A stretch of DNA of 64,000 nucleotides, taken from contig JBKUOG010000010.1 in NCBI GenBank assembly GCA_046957575.1, forward strand, positions 47,023 through 111,022. The letters are read 5' to 3'. Shown in pieces: positions 50,236 to 58,258 of this stretch. The translations under genes were made by a program, and so were the position numbers. Numbering within the stretch: the stretch's first letter is position 1; each line of letters opens with the position of its first letter. The stretch is from UMGS1370 sp046957575. GTDB lineage: Bacteria; Bacillota; Clostridia; Lachnospirales; Lachnospiraceae. The notes below the pieces were generated by a model that ran no database searches, was not told the DNA's origin, and saw only the letters and a program-made list of their open reading frames with translations.

Positions 50236-51096
50236 ATGTGGATTGCAGATAATTGGAAAGACTATCAGGTAATTGATTGTTCTAAAGGTGAAAAACTGGA
50301 AAGATGGGGAGATTACCTTTTAATCCGGCCCGATCCCCAGGTCATCTGGGACACCCCAAAAAAAGAGCGGGGATGGAAACGGCCAAACGGGCACTACCAC
50401 CGCAGCAGCAAAGGCGGCGGGGAATGGGAATTTTTCGACCTTCCCCAACAGTGGTGCATTTCTTATGGAAGACTGAGATTTAATTTAAAACCATTCAGTT
50501 TTAAGCACACCGGTCTGTTCCCAGAGCAGGCAGCCAACTGGGACTGGTTTGGAGACAAGATCCAAAACTCTGGCCGTCCCATTAAGGTACTGAATCTGTT
50601 TGCTTACACTGGCGGCGCCACCTTAGCAGCAGCAGCGGCAGGAGCAGCCGTTACCCATGTAGACGCATCAAAAGGCATGGTAGGATGGGCCAAAGAAAAC
50701 GCAAAATCCAGCGGTCTGGAAAATGCTCCCATCCGCTGGATCGTAGATGACTGTGTTAAATTTGTAGAACGGGAAATCCGCAGGGGCAATCATTATGACG
50801 CTATTATTATGGACCCGCCTTCCTATGGAAGAGGCCCAAAAGGGGAAATCTGGAAAATTGAAGAGTCCATCCATCCTTTTGTCAAACTCTGCACCCGGCT
50901 TTTATCCGACAAACCGCTGTTTTTCCTGATCAACTCCTACACCACTGGTCTTGCTCCTTCTGTTCTTTCCTATATGATCGGCACTGAAATCCTTCCAGTT
51001 TTCGGCGGAAAGGTACATGCCGAGGAAGTAGGACTTCCAGTGACAGGAAACGGCCTAATTCTCCCCTGCGGTGCATCTGGACGCTGGGAAGCATAA
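50236..51096 (+). CDS. SAM-dependent methyltransferase, RlmI/RlmK-like
   Basis: The 286-residue protein lacks the N-terminal PUA domain of full RlmI but has the class I Rossmann core. Residues visible are VLNLFAYTGGATLAAAAAGA (SAM loop), VTHVDASKGMVGWAKENA (acidic ribose contact) and the catalytic-loop MDPPSYGRG. This fits the family of 23S rRNA cytosine methyltransferase-like proteins; the exact target is unknown. An upstream TTG (50209) is rejected for the ATG at 50236, which has AAAGGA 11 bases before it. It ends 5 bases from the convergent NlpC gene, with no visible terminator. Confidence 0.82.
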   Translation: MWIADNWKDYQVIDCSKGEKLERWGDYLLIRPDPQVIWDTPKKERGWKRPNGHYHRSSKGGGEWEFFDLPQQWCISYGRLRFNLKPFSFKHTGLFPEQAANWDWFGDKIQNSGRPIKVLNLFAYTGGATLAAAAAGAAVTHVDASKGMVGWAKENAKSSGLENAPIRWIVDDCVKFVEREIRRGNHYDAIIMDPPSYGRGPKGEIWKIEESIHPFVKLCTRLLSDKPLFFLINSYTTGLAPSVLSYMIGTEILPVFGGKVHAEEVGLPVTGNGLILPCGASGRWEA

Positions 51097-51101
51097 ACTG
51101 T

Positions 51102-52475
51102 CTAATCCAAAAATGTCACAATCTTACAGGGGGTCCGATAGTCCACAGGGGCCAGAGTAATACCTGTAGCCGGTGTGCTGGAATGGATAACCTGTCCGCC
51201 TCCTACATACATGGATACATGGTTAATATAGTCCCCGCTGGCATAAAACAGCAAATCTCCCGGCTGCATCTCTGACTGGGAAATCTCCCGGCCCTTATCA
51301 GCCTGATCTCTGGAGGTACGGCCGATATCAATGCCAAAATGTTTGTATATACTCATGGTAAATCCAGAGCAGTCTGCACCGTCCGTCAGACTGGTCCCTC
51401 CATATACATATGGATTTCCCAAAAACTGTTTCGCATAAGCCACCACTGCGGTTCTGGTAGCAGATACCACTTTGTCCGAAGCGTTTCCTCCGGGTCCGTA
51501 AGATACACCCGGCCCCTGAATGTTTCCAGCACCACTGCTGCCAGAACCTCCCGGACCAGCCGGAACCGTTGCCCCAGAATTTCCCTGACTGCTGGAATTT
51601 CCCGATTTTGCAGGTGTCCCCTGCGTCTGAAGCACTGGCACCCGAGCTGACACATCATTTCCGCTTCCCATAGGATTAGCCGCAATGGTGCCGTTGACCC
51701 CTACTGCGGTTGTGGCCGACTGCCCGGATGAGTTGTTTGTCTGGGACTGACTGCCTCCTGCTGTTTCTGCATTCAGCACTGCGTTTAATTCATTAATCGC
51801 TGCCTCTGCCTCCTGTCTGCGCCTTTCCTCTTCTGCCTGTTTCGCTGCCTCTTCCTCCAGAGAAACTGCCTGTTGAAACTCTACTGCCGTCTTTATGTAA
51901 TCCATGGACACGTACCCGGTCAGGTCTGTATCCACTGCTAATTTCGCAAAATTATTTTCGGTTCCCAGCACCTCGTAGCGTGCACCCTGGCTTAAAAGGG
52001 TAAGGGTTTCGCTGGTAAGGTTCGGTTCCTTGCGCAGGCGAAGAGAGGCGGTATTGATCGTAGCATACTCAACTCCCACTTCTTTTGCCAGCGCTTCGGC
52101 TGCAGCTCCGGTCACAAAATACTGGGCCTTGACATATCCGGTCACGCTTCCTGACTGAATACGGTACCAGGTTCCGCCCTCGCCGGAAACCGTCTCTGTA
52201 ATAGTAGCAGCACAGTTGTTATAGATTTTCCCCACAATCTGGCCATTTGTACTGGCCTCGCTGCGCACATTTACATAGCCGGAAACCTGCGAAACCGCCA
52301 CATTCTCATATCCACCAGCCTGAACAGATACATTGGGCGCCAACTTTTTGCTTATCACTGCCTGGGGAATCTGCTGTGCATCTGTATCAGAGTTTATCAG
52401 CGCAGGCATAGAAATCCCGCTGGCATAAAGCAGACAAAAAGAAAGAACCAATGCTGCCTTTTTCCAGTTTTTCAT
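51102..52475 (-). CDS. Secreted NlpC/P60 cell-wall hydrolase with two SH3 domains
   Basis: The 457-residue enzyme has a signal peptide (about 1-30). Two bacterial SH3 domains follow: GYVNVRSEASTNGQIVGKIY, and SLRLRKEPNLTSETLTLLSQ. Next come a Glu/Gln-rich helix (VSLEEEAAKQAEEERRRQ), a long Gly/Ser/Asn linker and a C-terminal NlpC/P60 domain. Catalytic residues are Cys in DGADCSGFTM, His in YINHVSMYVG and His in VIHSSTP. Such enzymes cut the D-Glu to diamino acid bond in murein peptides. The ATG at 52475 has GGAG 6 bases upstream. It is 19 bases after trxB, so the two are probably co-transcribed. Confidence 0.9.
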   Translation of the reverse strand: MKNWKKAALVLSFCLLYASGISMPALINSDTDAQQIPQAVISKKLAPNVSVQAGGYENVAVSQVSGYVNVRSEASTNGQIVGKIYNNCAATITETVSGEGGTWYRIQSGSVTGYVKAQYFVTGAAAEALAKEVGVEYATINTASLRLRKEPNLTSETLTLLSQGARYEVLGTENNFAKLAVDTDLTGYVSMDYIKTAVEFQQAVSLEEEAAKQAEEERRRQEAEAAINELNAVLNAETAGGSQSQTNNSSGQSATTAVGVNGTIAANPMGSGNDVSARVPVLQTQGTPAKSGNSSSQGNSGATVPAGPGGSGSSGAGNIQGPGVSYGPGGNASDKVVSATRTAVVAYAKQFLGNPYVYGGTSLTDGADCSGFTMSIYKHFGIDIGRTSRDQADKGREISQSEMQPGDLLFYASGDYINHVSMYVGGGQVIHSSTPATGITLAPVDYRTPCKIVTFLD

Positions 52476-52494
52476 GTAAATCTCCTTCTTTTGT

Positions 52495-53412
52495 CTATCC
52501 TTCCATAAAATACCGCTCAACGCTGGTCACCGCATTGGCTCCGTCTGCCGCAGCCGTAATAATCTGGCGCAGAGGTTTTGTACGCACATCGCCTGCTGCA
52601 AAAATGCCCGGACAAGATGTGCAGCAATCCTCTCCTGCCTTGATATAACCATGATCCATCTCCACCAGTCCGTCAAATGCCTGGCTGGCCGGGGTAATTC
52701 CCACTGCGACAAATACGCCGTTTACCAAAAGTTCTCTCTTCTCTCCACTTTTTACATTGTGGATCTTTAGAGCTTCTACCTTATCAGAGCCTGCAATCCG
52801 CTCTACAACCGTATCCCAGATAACCTCAATATTTTCTTTAGAAAATACCTGTTCCTGAAGACTCTTTGCACCGCGGAACTCATCTCTGCGGTGAATCAGA
52901 TACACTTTTTCGCACATTCTGGAAAGAAACACAGCATCTTCCAATGCCACATCGCCGCCTCCGATTACCGCAGTCACTTTTTTTCGGAAAAAAGCGCCGT
53001 CACAGGTTGCACAATAGGAAACCCCCATACCAGCCAGTTCTTCCTCACCAGGCACTGACAGTTTTCTGTGGCTGGCTCCGGTTGCCAGAATCACTGCTCT
53101 GGCCTCATAGGTCTCATGTCCGCATACCACCCGTTTGACGGAGTCCTCATCCTCAATCCGGATCACCTCATCCTCTGCAAACTGAGCGCCCAGGTTGTCT
53201 GCATGTTCCCGGAATTTCGTTCCCAAATCATATCCGCCTACTCCCGGAAGTCCCGGATAATTATCTACTTCATATGTGGTCAGCACCTGTCCTCCGCTGA
53301 CCATTCCCTTTTCTATTACAAGAGTGCTGATTCTGGCTCTCTCTGCATAAATTGCCGCCGCCAGGCCAGCCGGCCCTGAACCAACAATTACCAAATCATA
53401 TTTCTGCGCCAT
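52495..53412 (-). CDS. trxB: Thioredoxin reductase
   Basis: The 305-residue flavoenzyme has the FAD motif GSGPAG (11-16), the redox-active pair Cys134-Ala-Thr-Cys137, the NAD(P)H-binding AVIGGGDVALEDAVFLS and the late GIFAAGDVRTKPLRQI. It passes electrons from NADPH (or ferredoxin in some clostridial types) to thioredoxin. The HRR motif typical of NADPH preference appears as IHRRDEFR. The ATG at 53412 follows AAAGGAG by 6 bases. Confidence 0.93.
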   Translation of the reverse strand: MAQKYDLVIVGSGPAGLAAAIYAERARISTLVIEKGMVSGGQVLTTYEVDNYPGLPGVGGYDLGTKFREHADNLGAQFAEDEVIRIEDEDSVKRVVCGHETYEARAVILATGASHRKLSVPGEEELAGMGVSYCATCDGAFFRKKVTAVIGGGDVALEDAVFLSRMCEKVYLIHRRDEFRGAKSLQEQVFSKENIEVIWDTVVERIAGSDKVEALKIHNVKSGEKRELLVNGVFVAVGITPASQAFDGLVEMDHGYIKAGEDCCTSCPGIFAAGDVRTKPLRQIITAAADGANAVTSVERYFMEG

Positions 53413-53463
53413 ATGCCGCTCCTTTCTCTTCATATCTGTACTGCATGCTTTTGTCTCCTACTC

Positions 53464-53493
53464 AGTATAGCACAAGTGCACGAAATAATTCAA
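53464..53493 (-). promoter_or_regulatory. Promoter of trxB-nlpC
   Basis: TTGAAT (53488-53493) and TATACT (53464-53469) lie 18 bases apart on the minus strand, about 52 bases before trxB. Confidence 0.65.
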
Positions 53494-53514
53494 AATTTTT
53501 TTCTTACAATTCTG

Positions 53515-53542
53515 TTACAAGCTGCCGGAAATGTGCTATACT
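53515..53542 (+). promoter_or_regulatory. Promoter of the SDR gene
   Basis: TTACAA (53515-53520) and TATACT (53537-53542) are spaced by 16 bases, about 23 bases before the ATG at 53565. It is divergent from the trxB promoter, and their -35 boxes are about 20 bases apart. Confidence 0.55.
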
Positions 53543-53564
53543 CTCTTTAAAGAGGTGATGAATT

Positions 53565-54296
53565 ATGGCACAAAAAACTGTGTTGGTTACCGGCGCTTCC
53601 CGCGGAATCGGAAAGGCCATTGCGGTCAAATTTGCGAAAAAGGGATACAATGTGGTCATTAGCTGCATCCACAATAAGGAGCGCCTGATGCAGGCCAAAA
53701 AAGAAATCGAATCCTATCAGGTTTCCTGTCTGGCCTATGTGGGGGATATGGGAAATATGAAAGACTGTCAGGAATTGTTTGATTTAATCCGCAAACAATT
53801 CGGCGTTTTAGATGTGCTGGTCAACAATGCCGGCGTTTCCTACATCGGCCTTCTTCAGGATATGTCTGTCCAGGATTGGGACAGGGTTATCCATACCAAT
53901 TTAAACTCTGTTTTTAACTGCTGTAAGCTGACAATCCCAGGCATGATATCCAAAAAGCAGGGCAAAATCATCAATATTTCTTCTGTCTGGGGCAATGTAG
54001 GTGCATCCTGTGAGGTCGCCTATTCTGCTACAAAAGGGGCCATCAATGCTTTTACCAAAGCCCTGGCAAAAGAACTGGCCCCCAGCAACATCCAGGTCAA
54101 CGCTGTAGCATGCGGCGCTATTGATACAGAAATGAATCAATGGATGGAAGACTCTGATTTTATTGCCCTTGTAGAGGAGATTCCCGCTGGCCGTTTAGGA
54201 AAGGCGGAAGAGGTAGCGGATCTGGTCTATCATCTGGGCTACAAAAATGCATACCTGACTGGAGAAGTAATTGGTCTGGACGGCGGATGGATTTAA
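53565..54296 (+). CDS. Short-chain dehydrogenase/reductase, FabG-like
   Basis: The 243-residue classical SDR has the cofactor loop TGASRGIGKAIA (9-20), NNAG in DVLVNNAGVSY, the catalytic Ser in NISSVWGNVG and Tyr-x3-Lys in AYSATKGAI, and ends in TGEVIGLDGGW. It resembles 3-oxoacyl-ACP reductase, but no fatty-acid genes are adjacent, so the true substrate is unclear. AGAGGTGATGAATT precedes the ATG. It ends 13 bases from the convergent merR gene, without a clear terminator. Confidence 0.87.
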   Translation: MAQKTVLVTGASRGIGKAIAVKFAKKGYNVVISCIHNKERLMQAKKEIESYQVSCLAYVGDMGNMKDCQELFDLIRKQFGVLDVLVNNAGVSYIGLLQDMSVQDWDRVIHTNLNSVFNCCKLTIPGMISKKQGKIINISSVWGNVGASCEVAYSATKGAINAFTKALAKELAPSNIQVNAVACGAIDTEMNQWMEDSDFIALVEEIPAGRLGKAEEVADLVYHLGYKNAYLTGEVIGLDGGWI

Positions 54297-54309
54297 GTTT
54301 TGTACACGA

Positions 54310-55176
54310 TTATTTGAAATTTCTTCCATAACAGTAATACACAAAACAGGAATCTGCAATCAGCATCACGCCCATAATCAGAACCATCAGCCAGGTTTCT
54401 GCTGAAGGCGATCTGCTTGCAAATATGATACATGCGACTACTAAAAAGATCAGTACCGGAATGGCAGTCAGCGAAAGCGCCCTGTATTTTCGGTACTTTT
54501 TCTCTGACATTCCCTCTGGCATATAATCCTCCTGATGCGCCATTTTACAGTGGATGACAATACCAAATCTGGAAGAGGTTCGGTAGGCATAATACTCCAC
54601 CCCATTGATCATCATTCTGGGAGACATTCCTTCCCGAATAATGGCAATATTCAGATCATTTTCTTTTCCGTATTTTTCCAATTCTTCTACAAATTCCTTA
54701 GGCGTATCACACCTGGCATCCGGCATAAAAGAAAATTCTCTGGCCATCTCCGCTTTCATTACCTGCACATAGTCGTCTACAAACTGAGCAAACACAGAAC
54801 CTTTCTTTTCCTCTTCATTCATCTGATTCAGATATAAATCCTCATCCATTTCCACAAGCTGAGTTTCCTGTATTTTTTCACAGAATTTCAGGGCTGCCGC
54901 TACTGTCTCTTTTTCTGTCTGCAGCCTGCAGATCTGCGCTGTAATCGCATCTTCCAAAGATACTTCTCCTGACAAAAGCCGCTTAATATCTCCTATGGGC
55001 ATCCCCAGCTTCCGAAATAGTTTAATCTGTTTGAGATGCCGGATATCCTCATCTGAATATTCTCTGTAAGAGTTCTCCGCCTTTCTGGCCGGAGTCAGAA
55101 GGCCCTGCTTTTCATAGTAACGAATATTCTGACTGGTAATTCCAACTGTCTGTTCCGCTTCCTTAATTGTCATCAT
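54310..55176 (-). CDS. MerR-family regulator with C-terminal membrane segments
   Basis: The 288-residue protein starts with a MerR winged helix (TIKEAEQTVGITSQNIRYYEK in part, then LRKLGMPIGDIKRLL). A coiled region follows (80-110), then a soluble domain with YAYRTSSRFGIVIHCKM. Two hydrophobic segments lie near the end (about 235-285: LTAIPVLIFLVVACIIFASR and MVLIMGVMLIADSCFVYYCYG). A membrane-tethered MerR protein is unusual and may sense envelope state. GAGGAGG lies 6 bases before the ATG at 55176; a GTG at 55194 is upstream of it. Its promoter has the MerR-type 19-bp spacer. Confidence 0.82.
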   Translation of the reverse strand: MMTIKEAEQTVGITSQNIRYYEKQGLLTPARKAENSYREYSDEDIRHLKQIKLFRKLGMPIGDIKRLLSGEVSLEDAITAQICRLQTEKETVAAALKFCEKIQETQLVEMDEDLYLNQMNEEEKKGSVFAQFVDDYVQVMKAEMAREFSFMPDARCDTPKEFVEELEKYGKENDLNIAIIREGMSPRMMINGVEYYAYRTSSRFGIVIHCKMAHQEDYMPEGMSEKKYRKYRALSLTAIPVLIFLVVACIIFASRSPSAETWLMVLIMGVMLIADSCFVYYCYGRNFK

Positions 55177-55238
55177 AGAAAACCTCCTCACCATTTTAAG
55201 CCCTGTAAAAGCTGCTTTTATTTGTTTTTTGCAGCTGT

Positions 55239-55269
55239 ATTATAAGGCTTATAGTTAGTATAAGGTCAA
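55239..55269 (-). promoter_or_regulatory. MerR-type promoter/operator, probably autoregulated
   Basis: TTGACC (55264-55269) and TATAAT (55239-55244) on the minus strand are 19 bases apart, the overlong spacer typical of MerR-controlled promoters. The spacer contains the dyad CTTATA / TATAAG. The merR gene starts about 63 bases downstream. Confidence 0.75.
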
Positions 55270-55286
55270 GAAAAAAATAAAAATTT

Positions 55287-56126
55287 CTATTTCAGACGCT
55301 CAATATACTGGATTGCTACGCATCTTGGTCCTCCCTGCGCTACAAATACAGGACTCAGCTCCAGTACATGAACCTCAAGTCCTGCAAATGTCTGCTCCAT
55401 TCTCATTTGAATCTGTGCTGCATCTTTTGGGGCAGCAGCGTGAGAAATGTATAAAATATGATCAGGGCCAACGCCCGCTTTTTTCATGTATGTAATAATG
55501 CTGTCCACTGCTGACAGCAAAGTCCGCTTTACACAGAATTTGTCAAGGCGCGCTCCATCCTCTGTCAGCTTCATTACCGGTTTCAATTTGAGAACTGAAC
55601 CAAGAGCTGCCGCCATCGGAGTCAGTCTTCCTCCCCGTTTTAAAAAAGAAAAATCCTGCGGAATCAAAAAGGATTCTGTCTTTCCTGCTGCTGTTTCAAG
55701 CCATCTTAGAATTTCTGAAGTCTCTTTCCCCTCTTCCTTCATCTGCTGGGCTGTCTCTGCCATATAACGCTGCGGGCCGCACAGGGTTCTGCTGTTAAAC
55801 ACAGCAATCCTGTCAGGATGTTTTGCCATATCTTTTGCACAGCAGGCCCCCTGGTAAGTTCCAGACAGTCCATCTGCGATTGTAATATTAATAATGTCGT
55901 CCTCCGGATATCTCTCATATATCTCTGCAACTTCTCCAACTGGCGGCTGCGAAGACATCGGAATCTCTCCTGATTCAATCCGTCTGTAAAAATCCTGCAT
56001 ATCGACCTGCAAATCCCTGCCCTCCATATCTCCTATATGAATGCACAGGGGTACTGCATCAAATCCCGCCTCTTTTGCTTCCTCTTCTGTATACAAAACA
56101 GAAGAGTCTGTTACAATCCTGACCAT
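55287..56126 (-). CDS. DegV family fatty-acid-binding protein
   Basis: The 279-residue DegV/FakB-type protein begins VRIVTDSSVLYTEEEAKEAG. It has the lipid-binding Thr/Ser motif MSSQPPVGE, then IADGLSGTYQGA and the domain-2 segment SFLKRGGRLTPMAAALGSVLKLKPV. FakB proteins present fatty acids to the FakA kinase, but DegV paralogues are many and FakA is not nearby. The ATG at 56126 has GGAGG 7 bases before it. It lies between two transporter-type operons and has its own promoter. Confidence 0.87.
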   Translation of the reverse strand: MVRIVTDSSVLYTEEEAKEAGFDAVPLCIHIGDMEGRDLQVDMQDFYRRIESGEIPMSSQPPVGEVAEIYERYPEDDIINITIADGLSGTYQGACCAKDMAKHPDRIAVFNSRTLCGPQRYMAETAQQMKEEGKETSEILRWLETAAGKTESFLIPQDFSFLKRGGRLTPMAAALGSVLKLKPVMKLTEDGARLDKFCVKRTLLSAVDSIITYMKKAGVGPDHILYISHAAAPKDAAQIQMRMEQTFAGLEVHVLELSPVFVAQGGPRCVAIQYIERLK

Positions 56127-56171
56127 AACAAATCCTCCGTCTCTAATCTGGTTTTTAAAACCACTTATTGT

Positions 56172-56200
56172 AGTTTGCAATATCTAGACAGATTTGTCAA
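56172..56200 (-). promoter_or_regulatory. Promoter of the DegV gene
   Basis: TTGACA (56195-56200) is perfect, but the -10 at a 17-base spacing is weak, CAAACT (56172-56177), on the minus strand. A GGTTTTAAAAACC palindrome lies just downstream at about 56150-56162. Confidence 0.5.
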
Positions 56201-56242
56201 TAGATTTAGAAAAGATTCTATGACCTTTTCATCTGCCAGAAG

Positions 56243-56287
56243 AAAAAAACCATGACAGTACCTTTATAAAAGGCACCTCATGGTTTT
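56243..56287 (-). terminator. Terminator of the sugar importer operon
   Basis: The outer stem AAAAACCATGA/TCATGGTTTTT encloses an inner GTGCCTTT/AAAGGTAC stem and is followed by a T run on the minus strand. It lies 33 bases after the last permease gene and 40 bases before the DegV promoter. Confidence 0.85.
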
Positions 56288-56319
56288 TGCCGCCAGATAT
56301 CTTATCTGAATATGTGAAT

Positions 56320-57204
56320 TTATCCTTTTACTGCACCCATGGTAATGCCTTGGGTGAAATATTTCTGGAAACGAAGGAATACTAAAATGATCGGAACGGA
56401 TGCAAGGGCTGCGCCTGCCATAATGAGTCCATAATCGTTGGACATCTCACTTAACTTACTGGCAATACCAAGAGAAATGGTCTTGGCCTCGCTCTGAGTC
56501 AGCATAACCAACTGCAGCGGATACTCATTCCAGGAATTGATGAAAGTAAAAATTGCCAATGCGCCAAATCCCGGCTTAATAATGGGAAATGCTACCTGCA
56601 AAAAGGTGGTCAGTTCCCCTGCGCCGTCGATTCTGGCTGCCTCCAGCAAAGAGGTCGGAATGTTTTCTGAAAACTGCTTCATCATAAATACTCCAAACGG
56701 CCATCCTACTACCGGAAAAATGACTGCAAACATCGACCCCCAGACAGATTTTAGCAATCCCAGATTCGACATCTCTTCCATTAACGGAATCAGGATAACC
56801 TGCTTTGGCAGCGCCATCGCACAGACAAACAATCCAAAAATTACGCTCTTTCCCCAGAAACGTTTCTTTGCCAGCACGTAACCTGCCAGTGAAGCAGTGA
56901 TACAGGTCAGCGCCATTGCCACAACTGAAATAAAAATACTGTTAAACAGCCAACGAATCGCCATCGGCATGCCAATGCCAAATAATTCTGTCTCACTCTT
57001 AAACAGTCTGGCATAATTATCCAGTGTAACCGTTGTAGGGATCCATTTTACCATTTCGCCGGATTTAATGATAATATCACTCTTTGGCTTTATGGATCCG
57101 GTCACAATCCAGTACAGCGGGAAGATGAAAAATACTGCCAACGCAGCCAGAATTGCAACTGTCAAAATTCTATACACAGACCAGGTATTCTTTTTTGTTG
57201 TCAT
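56320..57204 (-). CDS. Sugar ABC transporter permease (MalG/CUT1 type)
   Basis: The 294-residue permease has six membrane segments, and its CUT1 EAA loop contains LLEAARIDGAGELTTFLQVAFP. It starts with a short cytoplasmic N-terminus and the PLYWIVTGSIKPKSDI segment typical of the second CUT1 permease. It lies 13 bases after its partner permease. No ATPase gene is in the operon, so a shared MsmX-type ATPase is expected. Confidence 0.9.
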   Translation of the reverse strand: MTTKKNTWSVYRILTVAILAALAVFFIFPLYWIVTGSIKPKSDIIIKSGEMVKWIPTTVTLDNYARLFKSETELFGIGMPMAIRWLFNSIFISVVAMALTCITASLAGYVLAKKRFWGKSVIFGLFVCAMALPKQVILIPLMEEMSNLGLLKSVWGSMFAVIFPVVGWPFGVFMMKQFSENIPTSLLEAARIDGAGELTTFLQVAFPIIKPGFGALAIFTFINSWNEYPLQLVMLTQSEAKTISLGIASKLSEMSNDYGLIMAGAALASVPIILVFLRFQKYFTQGITMGAVKG

Positions 57205-57217
57205 ATTTTTTCACCTC

Positions 57218-58138
57218 CTATTCGGTTGTTCCGCCGTCCATAAGCTTAAACTGAATGGCACTAAACAGCGCAATTACAATTGCCAGAACCACGCCCATGG
57301 CATCTGCATATCCAAATTCCTTGGTGGTCTTAAAGGCAATATCATACAGCAAATACATAACCGTACTGGTGCTGTAGTTAGGGCCACCGGAAGTCAGCAG
57401 CTGAATCAGTGCAAAGCACTGGAAACTGTTGATAGTTGTGATAACAGCCACATAAAGAGTTGTCGGCATGATGGACGGCCATTTAATTTTCCAGAATACC
57501 TGGAAAGAATTGGCTCCGTCTACCTTAGCCGCTTCCTCCAAAGAAGAATCCACATTTCCCAAAGAAGCTACATACAGGACAATGGGCTGGCCGATGGATG
57601 TGGTAAATAAAATCAGAATAATACACCACAGCGCCATGGATTCCCCGGAAGTCCAGGGAAGAGGATCGCCGCCAAAACCTTTGATAATATAATTCAAAAG
57701 ACCGTCATATTTATCAAACATCCATTTCCATACAACGGTTACAGCTACCGATCCGGTGACAACCGGCAAATAAAATACGCAGCGGTAAAAAGAGCGGAAA
57801 CCGGAACTCATTTTATAAATGCTGTTGCCTACCCATAAAGAAAATGCTGTAACTGCAGGAACGGATACTACTACAATAATAATCGTATTGACTGCGGATT
57901 TTAAAAAGATTTTATCCTGAAAAAGTCTCGCATAATTTTTAAGTCCCACAAATTTTCCATCCGGGTTCATAAAACTGGAATCTGTAAAACTGGTAATAAC
58001 GCCCATTGCCATAGGAGTAATTACAAAGCCGACAAAGAAAAACAGTGCCGGCAGCAAAAACAAGTACGAAACTATGGTTTCTCTGCGCTGAAGCGCCCGG
58101 CTGCGCGCCGGCGCCTTTTCTTTTCTGTTATTTGCCAT
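57218..58138 (-). CDS. Sugar ABC transporter permease (MalF/CUT1 type)
   Basis: The 306-residue permease has a basic N-terminus (RKEKAPARSRALQRRETIV), then FLLPALFFFVGFVITPMAMG. The EAA loop is SLEEAAKVDGANSFQVFWKIKWP. It is the upstream partner of the MalG-like permease. In the sialic acid setting the cargo is probably N-acetylneuraminate or a related sugar; this is inferred from neighbours only. Confidence 0.9.
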   Translation of the reverse strand: MANNRKEKAPARSRALQRRETIVSYLFLLPALFFFVGFVITPMAMGVITSFTDSSFMNPDGKFVGLKNYARLFQDKIFLKSAVNTIIIVVVSVPAVTAFSLWVGNSIYKMSSGFRSFYRCVFYLPVVTGSVAVTVVWKWMFDKYDGLLNYIIKGFGGDPLPWTSGESMALWCIILILFTTSIGQPIVLYVASLGNVDSSLEEAAKVDGANSFQVFWKIKWPSIMPTTLYVAVITTINSFQCFALIQLLTSGGPNYSTSTVMYLLYDIAFKTTKEFGYADAMGVVLAIVIALFSAIQFKLMDGGTTE

Positions 58139-58201
58139 AACCTTCCCCTTCCTGATAAGATAATAAAGATTCTCGCCTGTAAGATTCTTTTGTCATGGAA
58201 C

Positions 58202-58240
58202 AAAAAATCTCCCTCCCCCCGCACCCGCAGAGAGAGGGAG
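58202..58240 (-). terminator. Intra-operon terminator after the solute-binding protein gene
   Basis: CTCCCTC (58234-58240) pairs with GAGGGAG (58209-58215), with a C/G-rich inner part. ATTTTTTG follows on the minus strand. It sits between the solute-binding protein and the permeases, a common place for partial termination that keeps the binding protein more abundant. Confidence 0.75.
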
Positions 58241-58258
58241 TGCCAAAACACACCTTAA

